5,371 nt of DNA from Bog-756 sp963977795 (GTDB taxonomy: Bacteria > Actinomycetota > Acidimicrobiia > Acidimicrobiales > RAAP-2), in contig CAXBRB010000190.1 of NCBI GenBank assembly GCA_963977795.1, positions 1 through 5,371 of the forward strand. Direction: 5' to 3'. This document shows positions 1 to 5,371 of this stretch, in pieces (within the stretch, counting starts at the first letter, position 1; each line of letters begins with the position of its first letter). Made by a program: the position numbers and the translations under genes. Under the pieces are notes generated by a model that did not search any database, was not told the origin of the DNA, and saw only the letters and a list, made by a program, of their open reading frames with translations.

Positions 1-90
1 CCGGGCTTGCCGGGCTTGGCCGGCCGGCCCAGCGCCGATGCGCCTGCCTTCGCCGGCTTCCCGGGCTTCCCGGGCTTGGCCGGCCGCCCC
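1..90. repeat. Imperfect 30-bp direct repeat, period 60, in the helicase tail
   Basis: Positions 1-30 and 61-90 match at 28 of 30 bases, differing only at the 9th and 27th bases. On the minus strand both copies encode GRPAKPGKP, with a further GKPAKAGA-type segment between them. The repeat lies in the coding frame of the helicase tail, so it is a protein repeat of the basic Lys/Pro/Gly kind and not a mobile element. The window begins inside one copy, so more copies may lie beyond the edge. Confidence 0.75.
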
Positions 91-1526
91 GGCCGCGCCA
101 GTCCGTCGGGCGCCGAGGACGGACCGGAGCTGCGGGAGGGTCCGCTCGTGCCAGGTCCAGCCGAGGCGTGGACGCGCCTCTCCCGAGCCGGGCCCCGGGG
201 GGAGGTTCCGTCCGCAGGCGCCCCCTTCCGGGCGGGGCGGCCCGTCGCAGCGCCCGTCGTCGAGCGGCGAGAGCGTGCCGTCGTCGACCCCTCCCGTGCC
301 GTCCCGTCGGCCCTGCGGGATCGGCCCTCACCGGTCGGGCGCGACCGGGGTGGTGCCTCCCGACGCGGCGGCGTGGGCCCGAGCACCGCCACGATGGCCG
401 AAGGATCGGGCTCGACGGAGCCGACGGGCTGGTCCACCTCGCGCTGGAGGCGCTTGACGGCTCCGGCCTTGTCCGCCGTCACCAGGGTGACCACCACCCC
501 GGTCGCTCCGGCCCGTGCCGTGCGGCCCGACCGGTGGACGTAGTCCTTGGGATCGGCCGGCGGATCGAAGTGGACCACGGCCCGGACCCCGTCGACGTGG
601 ATGCCACGGGCGGCCACGTCGGTGGCCACCAGGGCGTCGGCCGCCCCGCGCACGAAGGCGTCGAGCGCCCGCTCCCGCTGCTTCTGGCTCCGGTCGCCAT
701 GGATGGCGACCGCCCGCACGCCCCGCTGCTCCAGCTGGCGGGCCACCCGGTCGGCCCCGTGCTTGGTCCGGGTGAAGACGACGGTGGGTCCGGCCACCGA
801 GACGACCACGGCCGTCTGGTCGACCCGGTCACCCGACGACACCCGCCAGAACAGGTGGACCGCCGTCCCCTGGTCCTCCTCGTCGACCTCGAGCTCGTGA
901 CGGGCCGGGTCGTGCTGGTAGCGGCGCACCAGCACGTCGATGTCCCCGTCGAGGGTGGCCGAGAAGAGGAGGGTCTGGCGTCCCTCGGGCGTGCGGTCGA
1001 GGAGGCGCTTGACCTCGGGGAGGAAGCCCATGTCGGCCATGCGGTCGGCCTCGTCGAGCACCACCACCTCGATGGCGTCGAGGCGCACGTCACCCTGGTC
1101 GATGAGATCGGCCAGGCGGCCCGGGCAGGCCACGGCCACGTCCACCCCCTTGGCCAGGGCCGCCCGCTGGGGCCCGTAGCCGACGCCGCCGTAGAAGGCG
1201 GCCACCCGCAGCCGGCGCGCCGAGGCCAGCACCCGGAGCTCGGCGGCGACCTGGGAGGCCAGCTCACGGGTGGGCGTGAGGACCAGGACCCGGGGACGGC
1301 GGGGCTGGGCCGGCGGGCCGTCCAGCCGGGCCACCGCCCCGATGCCGAAGGCCAGGGTCTTGCCGGACCCGGTGGGGGCCTTCCCGCACACGTCGCGGCC
1401 GGCCAGGGCGTCGGGCAGGGTCATGGCCTGGATGGGGAAGGGTGCGGTGATGCCGGAGGCGTCGAGGACGCCGACGATGTCCGACGGCACGCCGAGGTCG
1501 GCGAAGGAGTGCGGGGCAGGAGGCAT
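1..1526 (-). CDS. DEAD-box ATP-dependent RNA helicase (RhlE-like, actinobacterial type), C-terminus cut by window edge
   Basis: This is an ATP-dependent RNA helicase that remodels RNA duplexes or ribonucleoproteins in the cytoplasm. From ATG 1526 there are 508 codons with no stop before the left edge. All core motifs are visible: Q-motif (F8, PIQ 31-33), Walker A APTGSGKT (50-57), PTRELA (85-90), CPGR (134-137), DEAD (158-161), SAT (189-191), VFTRTK (250-255), TDVAARGIHVD (302-312) and HRSGRTARAG (331-340). Motif V has RGIH where RGID/RGLD is usual; I recall this form from actinobacterial homologues. From about residue 371 the protein becomes a low-complexity Pro/Gly/Ala/Ser/Arg tail ending in Lys-Pro-Gly repeats, a plausible RNA-binding extension. 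Third-position GC bias is looser there, so a frameshift in the tail cannot be excluded. The start is uncertain: ATG 1526 has only a weak Shine-Dalgarno, while in-frame GTG 1553 (nine more residues) has GAGG nine bases upstream. Family assignment is firm; the cellular role (cold response, ribosome assembly, decay) is not known. Confidence 0.93.
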   Translation of the reverse strand, partial: MPPAPHSFADLGVPSDIVGVLDASGITAPFPIQAMTLPDALAGRDVCGKAPTGSGKTLAFGIGAVARLDGPPAQPRRPRVLVLTPTRELASQVAAELRVLASARRLRVAAFYGGVGYGPQRAALAKGVDVAVACPGRLADLIDQGDVRLDAIEVVVLDEADRMADMGFLPEVKRLLDRTPEGRQTLLFSATLDGDIDVLVRRYQHDPARHELEVDEEDQGTAVHLFWRVSSGDRVDQTAVVVSVAGPTVVFTRTKHGADRVARQLEQRGVRAVAIHGDRSQKQRERALDAFVRGAADALVATDVAARGIHVDGVRAVVHFDPPADPKDYVHRSGRTARAGATGVVVTLVTADKAGAVKRLQREVDQPVGSVEPDPSAIVAVLGPTPPRREAPPRSRPTGEGRSRRADGTAREGSTTARSRRSTTGAATGRPARKGAPADGTSPRGPARERRVHASAGPGTSGPSRSSGPSSAPDGLARPGRPAKPGKPGKPAKAGASALGRPAKPGKP

Positions 1527-1527
1527 G

Positions 1528-1554
1528 GGTGCTTTCGTGACGCAGGGAAGCACC
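1528..1554 (-). other. Inverted repeat next to the helicase start (possible leader hairpin)
   Basis: On the minus strand GGTGCTT and AAGCACC form a perfect 7-bp stem around a 13-base loop. The 3' arm ends one base before ATG 1526. If translation starts at that ATG, the hairpin would cover the region where the ribosome binds. If GTG 1553 is the true start, the stem lies inside the first codons and overlaps that start codon. Either way it sits in the initiation region. A 7-bp stem in GC-rich DNA can arise by chance, so a regulatory role is only a suggestion. Confidence 0.3.
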
Positions 1555-1608
1555 GGGGTGTGCCTCAGGGCCCGGGTGCCGGCGGGAGGCCGGACCGGGG
1601 AACAGACC

Positions 1609-1614
1609 ATGCTA
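1609..1614 (-). promoter_or_regulatory. Candidate -10 element (TAGCAT) for the helicase gene
   Basis: The minus strand reads GGGTAGCATGG here, fitting the TANNNT pattern of actinobacterial housekeeping -10 boxes, in a region otherwise nearly free of A and T. Transcription from it would start near 1602 and leave a leader of about 75 bases to ATG 1526, or about 50 to GTG 1553. No convincing -35 hexamer is seen 16-19 bases upstream. It would give the helicase its own promoter, fitting the 156-base gap and the change of function from the neighbouring operon. Confidence 0.35.
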
Positions 1615-1652
1615 CCCGGCGGCGGCGTCGAGCCGGGAGGACGGGGCACGGA

Positions 1653-1669
1653 CCGGGCGCGTCGCCCGG
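1653..1669 (-). terminator. GC-rich hairpin after the epimerase gene, possible terminator without a U tract
   Basis: CCGGGCG and CGCCCGG form a perfect 7-bp, all-GC stem around a 3-base loop, beginning 13 bases past the epimerase stop codon. No run of T follows on the minus strand, so it is not a classical intrinsic terminator. Compact GC hairpins lacking a U tract are common after actinobacterial operons and may slow polymerase or protect the 3' end. Its position at the probable operon end is the main support. Confidence 0.35.
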
Positions 1670-1682
1670 CCGGCTCCGGTGG

Positions 1683-2648
<966 letters not shown>

Positions 2649-2649
2649 C

Positions 2650-3741
2650 TCAGCCAACCTCCGGGAATCGGGCCCCGTCGAGGACCGTGCCTGAGGCCGT
2701 CACCGCGCCGGCGCCGATGACCGACACACCGGTCACCGAGCAGCGCTGGCCGACCGTGGCACCCGGCCCGACGATCGAGGAGTCGACAGTGGCCCCGGCG
2801 GCCACCCGGGCCCCGGGCAGCAGGACCGAAGCCGTCACCGTGGCGCCGGGCTCCACCACCGAGCCGGCGCCGAGCACGGAGTCGGCCACGGTGGCGTCGG
2901 AGGCCACCGAGGCCCCGTGGCCCAGGAGCGAGCGCACCACGGTGGACGGCACGGCGTCCACCTCGCCGATGACCCACACCCCGGCGCCCAGCTCGGGGTC
3001 CTCGACCGCACCCGGAGCCGGAGCCGTCCCCCGCCGGCCCGAGAGCAGGTCCCGGTGGGCCCGCAGGTAGGCGGCCGGGGTGCCGGTGTCGAGCCAGTAG
3101 GCATCCGAGCCCAGGGCGTAGAGGGCGCCGTCGGCCACCAGGGCGGGGAAGGTCTCCCGCTCGATGGAGACCCGGACGTCGGGGGCGATCCGCTCCAGCA
3201 CCGAGGGCTCGAGCACGTAGATGCCGGCATTGATCAGGTTGGTGGGCGCCTCGTCGCGGGCCGGCTTCTCGATGAAGGCGGTCACCTTGCCGTCGGCGTC
3301 GGTGGGCACGACCCCGAACTGGCTGGGGTCCTCCACCGGGGTCAGGGCGATCGTCCCGTCGGCCCCGTGGCTCCGGTGGAACCCGACCAGGCCGGTGATG
3401 TCGATGTCGGTCAGCACGTCGCCGTTCAGCACCACGAAGGTGTCGTCGATCCCGGCGGCCCGGGCGGCGAACCGGATGGCCCCGGCCGTGTCCAGCGGGC
3501 TCGGCTCCACGGCGTAGGTGGCCCGCACGCCGCCGATCACCCCGTCGGGGTAGGCCTCGGTGAAGGCGTCCGGCCGGTAGCCCAGGGAGAGGACGGCCTC
3601 GTCGATCCCGTGGCGGGCCAGGTGGCCGAGGACCCGCTCCACCATGGCCTGCTCGACCACCGGGAGCATCTGCTTGGGCGTCGTGAGGGTCAGGGGCCGG
3701 AGCCGGGTCCCCTCGCCGCCCACCAGGACGACGGCTCTCAC
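2650..3741 (-). CDS. Sugar-phosphate nucleotidyltransferase, probably mannose-1-phosphate guanylyltransferase (mycobacterial ManB/RmlA2 type)
   Basis: A 363-residue enzyme that joins a sugar 1-phosphate to a nucleoside triphosphate, releasing pyrophosphate; the probable product is GDP-mannose for envelope glycans. The N-terminal Rossmann-like domain shows GGEGTRLRPLT (8-18) and PK (22-23), the metal-binding NGD (106-108), QFGVV (141-145), FIEKP (156-160), NAGIYV (171-176), SIERETFP (192-199) and WLDTGTP (216-222). From about residue 250 to the end are irregular hexad repeats typical of a left-handed beta-helix, as in M. tuberculosis Rv3264c, which it resembles in length and layout. Start: GTG 3741 overlaps the upstream stop as GTGA and directly precedes the family's usual first strand (RAVVLVGG). 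The frame stays open upstream to about 4002, but that extension is the out-of-frame shadow of the membrane protein. The Shine-Dalgarno is weak, so translational coupling is likely. Glucose-1-phosphate thymidylyl- or uridylyltransferase activity is the alternative. Confidence 0.88.
   Translation of the reverse strand: MRAVVLVGGEGTRLRPLTLTTPKQMLPVVEQAMVERVLGHLARHGIDEAVLSLGYRPDAFTEAYPDGVIGGVRATYAVEPSPLDTAGAIRFAARAAGIDDTFVVLNGDVLTDIDITGLVGFHRSHGADGTIALTPVEDPSQFGVVPTDADGKVTAFIEKPARDEAPTNLINAGIYVLEPSVLERIAPDVRVSIERETFPALVADGALYALGSDAYWLDTGTPAAYLRAHRDLLSGRRGTAPAPGAVEDPELGAGVWVIGEVDAVPSTVVRSLLGHGASVASDATVADSVLGAGSVVEPGATVTASVLLPGARVAAGATVDSSIVGPGATVGQRCSVTGVSVIGAGAVTASGTVLDGARFPEVG
2657..2662 (-). 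promoter_or_regulatory. Strong Shine-Dalgarno (GGAGGT) for the epimerase, inside the upstream gene
   Basis: The minus strand carries GGAGGT eight bases before ATG 2648 and within the last codons of the nucleotidyltransferase. It decides the epimerase start, because the only nearby alternative, TTG 2657, begins at the last base of this element. The nucleotidyltransferase stop (2652-2650) lies between the element and the start codon, an arrangement typical of translational coupling. Confidence 0.8.
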
Positions 3742-4505
3742 TGCTTCGTGCCGGCTGCCGTGGTCGAGGTGGACGTCGCCGGGGCGGTCGTCGTGGTCGA
3801 CAAGGAGGGCGCCGTCGTCGACGGGACGGTGGGCCGGCTGTTGGCCGCCGAGATCAGGTTGGTGATGGCCTGGGCCGGCGGCTTGGGGATGGTGGTCCCG
3901 GTGGGCACGAAGGCCATGGTGATCAGCTGCCCGTTGGCGAAGAGGAGGTTCTGGGGGTCCCCCGGGGTCTGCGCCCCCTTCTTGGACGTGAAGTTGGGCC
4001 ACTGGTAGACGATGACCACGCCGGCCTTGCCGGCGTCCGGGGTGCCCTTGGGGCAGTACTGCCCGTTGGTGTAGGCGGGCTTGCCCGGGTAGCGCAGCGT
4101 GGTGTTGGTCAGCTCCAGGCCCTTGTAGCCCTGCACGAACTTGCCCAGGGTGGCGTTCGACCCGGACTCGGAGCTGTTCTTGGGGGCGATGGTGAGCACG
4201 CCGTTGCCGTTAGCCACGAGGCCCGTCGAGGCGGCGTTGGTGCTGGCCGGGAGGTCGGGCTCCATGGTGCCGCAGATGTCGATGCCCAGGGCGGCGTGCC
4301 AGACCTGCTGGGTGGTGGGCGGCCCCGACGAGGAGGCCGACCGGTGGGAGAGCTGGTAGCGGCTGAGGACGACCAGGCCGAGGCCGATCACGCAGATGAT
4401 GACCATTGCCGCGTAGAAGTTGACCGGTCGCTGACCCCGGTACGTCTTGCCCCCGCCGGTGCTGGCGGCGCGCTGCACCCACTTGCCCGTCTGATTGGTC
4501 GCCAT
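3738..4505 (-). CDS. Single-pass membrane-anchored exported protein of unknown function, Thr/Ser-rich C-terminus
   Basis: A 255-residue protein with no named family that I can assign. A basic N-terminus (K8, R12, K20, R23, R26) precedes one hydrophobic segment (about 30-48, FYAAMVIICVIGLGLVVLS), so it is probably anchored with the N-terminus inside and the rest outside. The exported part (about 65-220) has exactly two cysteines, C78 in GIDICG and C151 in YCPKG, which could form a disulfide, and an NATLG segment near 117-121. I faintly recall actinobacterial hypothetical proteins with a DICG...NATLG...NG..CP...IPKPP pattern, but cannot name a domain. Residues from about 225 to the end are mostly Thr, Ser, Ala and Pro, a likely flexible wall-spanning or glycosylated tail. 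ATG 4505 is preceded by a partial Shine-Dalgarno (GGGTGA, 7-base spacing). Its stop overlaps the start of the nucleotidyltransferase, so the two are probably made together. A role in envelope assembly is inferred only from its neighbours. Confidence 0.85.
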   Translation of the reverse strand: MATNQTGKWVQRAASTGGGKTYRGQRPVNFYAAMVIICVIGLGLVVLSRYQLSHRSASSSGPPTTQQVWHAALGIDICGTMEPDLPASTNAASTGLVANGNGVLTIAPKNSSESGSNATLGKFVQGYKGLELTNTTLRYPGKPAYTNGQYCPKGTPDAGKAGVVIVYQWPNFTSKKGAQTPGDPQNLLFANGQLITMAFVPTGTTIPKPPAQAITNLISAANSRPTVPSTTAPSLSTTTTAPATSTSTTAAGTKQ

Positions 4506-4570
4506 GGCCCCGTCACCCTACAACGTCGGCCGGGCCGGGTCGGTCGTCCGGCGGGAGCCCGGGGCCGCCG

Positions 4571-5307
4571 TCACCGGCCATGACGGCCCGTCCGGGCGGC
4601 CTGCGACCCGAGGGCGAGGACCAGCCGCAGAGCGATGCCGGCGGCCACCGCCGGCAGCAGGAGCCGCCGCCAGCCGGCGGTCGACCGGCCGGCGAACCGG
4701 AGCAGCGAGCGGTGGTGCTCGACGATCATCCGGTAGGGGTGGCGGGCCGTGGAGGTGCCCTGGACGTGGGTGACCTCAGCGGCCGGCACATAGACCACCT
4801 GCCAGCCCGCCCGACCCAGGCGCCAGCACAGGTCGACGTCCTCGGCGTACATGAAGTACGCCTCGTCGAAGCCCCCCACGGCCTCGAAGGCGTCCCGGCG
4901 GACGAGGAAGCAGGCGCCCGAGACCCAGTCGGCGGCCACCGGCGACGTGGCGGCGTCGAGCTCGGTCCGCTGGTAGGCACGGGTGAAGCGGTTGTCGGGC
5001 CGGAAGAGCCCGAGCACGGCGTGGCCGGCGGCGTCCACCAGGGACGGGAAGTGCCGGGCCGAGGGGTACCTGTCCCCTCCGGGGGTGCGCACCAGCGGGC
5101 CCGCCACCGCCCGGGCAGGGTCGGCGTCGAGGGCGGCGGCCAGGGCGTCCAGAGCGTCCGGGGGCACCTCGAGGTCGGGGTTGCACACCAGCACGTACGG
5201 GGCCGTGGTGGCCGCCACCCCCCGGTTGGCGGCCGACCCGTAGCCGAGGTTGCGGCCCGGTGTCACGGGCATCAGACCGGGGGCGCCGGCGGCGGCGGCG
5301 GCCACCG
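4571..5307 (-). CDS. wbbL: WbbL-like family 2 glycosyltransferase (probable rhamnosyltransferase), N-terminus missing
   Basis: A GT2-family (GT-A fold) transferase; 244 genomic residues remain and perhaps 45-60 N-terminal ones are lost at the adapter junction. Numbering from the first whole genomic codon, visible motifs are GRNLGYGSAANRG (17-29), the metal/nucleotide site NPD (42-44), YPSARHFPSL (80-89), HAVLG (95-99), WVSGACFLVRR (127-137), GGFDEAYFMYAEDVDLCWRLG (144-164, with the expected acidic catalytic cluster E155/D156/D158) and a final basic, partly hydrophobic helix (about 215-234) that may touch the membrane. The YPSAR...PSL...HAVLG and DE.YFMY.EDVDL segments closely recall M. tuberculosis WbbL1 (Rv3265c), which adds rhamnose from dTDP-rhamnose to GlcNAc-diphosphoryl-decaprenol in arabinogalactan linker synthesis. 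In M. tuberculosis wbbL1 is followed directly by Rv3264c, matching the nucleotidyltransferase two genes on here. Donor and acceptor are inferred. Any start within the adapter is false: residues MTGVQTCALPIS are artefact. Confidence 0.85.
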
Positions 5308-5371
5308 AGATCGGAAGAGCACACGTCTGAACTCCAGTCACGGCTACATCTCGTATGCCGTCTTCTGCTTG
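5308..5371 (+). other. Illumina TruSeq adapter with index GGCTAC (sequencing artefact, not genomic)
   Basis: From AGATCGGAAGAGC at 5308 the sequence is the 34-base TruSeq read-1 3' adapter (5308-5341), a 6-base index GGCTAC (5342-5347, the standard TruSeq index 11), and the 24-base flow-cell tail starting ATCTCGTATG (5348-5371), which ends exactly at the last base of the window. Base composition drops sharply from the GC-rich genomic DNA. The first A could belong to either side of the junction. Read on the minus strand, the adapter supplies two false start codons, giving peptides MTGVQTCALPIS and MCSSDL in two frames. Confidence 0.99.

Noticed and set aside
1..90. The direct repeat as a CRISPR or transposon end.
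   Set aside because: There are only two copies, the sequence between them is in the same coding frame with similar composition, and the repeat translates to a sensible Lys/Pro/Gly protein repeat.
302..312. RGIH in place of RGID in helicase motif V as a sign of lost activity.
   Set aside because: All other ATP- and RNA-binding motifs are intact, and I recall the RGIHVD form in many actinobacterial DEAD-box helicases, so it looks like a lineage trait. Positions given are protein residues.
479..1267. A 262-codon minus-strand frame overlapping the helicase.
   Set aside because: It is out of frame with the DEAD-box motifs and consists largely of Ser, Pro, Trp, Arg and Thr, a frame-shifted shadow of the helicase.
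3742..4002. N-terminal extension of the nucleotidyltransferase upstream of GTG 3741.
   Set aside because: The extra 87 codons overlap the membrane protein in another frame, are rich in His/Gly/Pro/Asp, and resemble no nucleotidyltransferase. The family normally begins right at the RAVVLVGG strand.
2917..4008. A 363-codon open frame on the plus strand.
   Set aside because: It is antisense to the nucleotidyltransferase and part of the membrane protein, has a shadow-like composition (His, Gly, Val, Asp), and contains no motif.
4515..4520. TAGGGT as a possible -10 box for the membrane protein gene.
   Set aside because: It fits TANNNT and would give a nearly leaderless transcript, but it overlaps the likely Shine-Dalgarno, has no clear -35, and the gene lies only 65 bases after the glycosyltransferase on the same strand. 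Too weak to call.
4506..4570. Possible terminator or small gene between the glycosyltransferase and the membrane protein.
   Set aside because: The gap holds only scattered GC-rich inverted matches expected by chance (for example CCGGGC with GCCCGG) and no small coding frame with a ribosome site.

Overview
The window is a very GC-rich (roughly 70% or more) piece of bacterial DNA whose five genes all lie on the minus strand. Codon use strongly favours G/C at third positions, and the protein features point to an actinobacterium: a DEAD-box helicase with the RGIHVD form of motif V, and a WbbL-like glycosyltransferase close to a ManB/RmlA2-like nucleotidyltransferase. My guess is a lineage outside the mycobacteria, possibly Acidimicrobiia, but this is inferred from memory of protein families and not from a search. 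The last 64 bases are not genomic. They are a complete Illumina TruSeq adapter with its index, so this is almost certainly the end of a short-read (probably metagenomic) contig that was not fully trimmed.

Layout in transcription order, right to left: adapter (5308-5371); a WbbL-like rhamnosyltransferase missing its N-terminus (4571-5307); a single-pass membrane-anchored exported protein of unknown function (3738-4505); a GDP-mannose pyrophosphorylase-like sugar-phosphate nucleotidyltransferase with a left-handed beta-helix tail (2650-3741); and a GalE-like nucleotide-sugar epimerase (1683-2648). A 156-base gap follows, holding a possible terminator hairpin and a possible -10 element. Last comes an actinobacterial RhlE-type DEAD-box RNA helicase (1526 to beyond the left edge). 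The left edge cuts the helicase inside a low-complexity, repeat-containing C-terminal tail.

The four right-hand genes look like one cell-envelope polysaccharide operon. The nucleotidyltransferase start overlaps the preceding stop by 4 bases, the epimerase starts one base after the nucleotidyltransferase stop with its Shine-Dalgarno inside the upstream gene, and only 65 bases separate the glycosyltransferase from the membrane protein. Functionally, two genes make or convert activated sugars, one transfers a sugar (probably onto a lipid-linked acceptor), and one is an exported protein of unknown role. The helicase is probably a separate transcription unit concerned with RNA.

I found no RNA genes, CRISPR arrays, insertion sequences, phage genes or attachment sites. 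Nothing here convincingly forms an undescribed system. The most useful observations are the adapter and the false protein N-terminus it creates, the unknown anchored protein placed between the WbbL-like and nucleotidyltransferase genes, and the ambiguous start and leader structure of the helicase.
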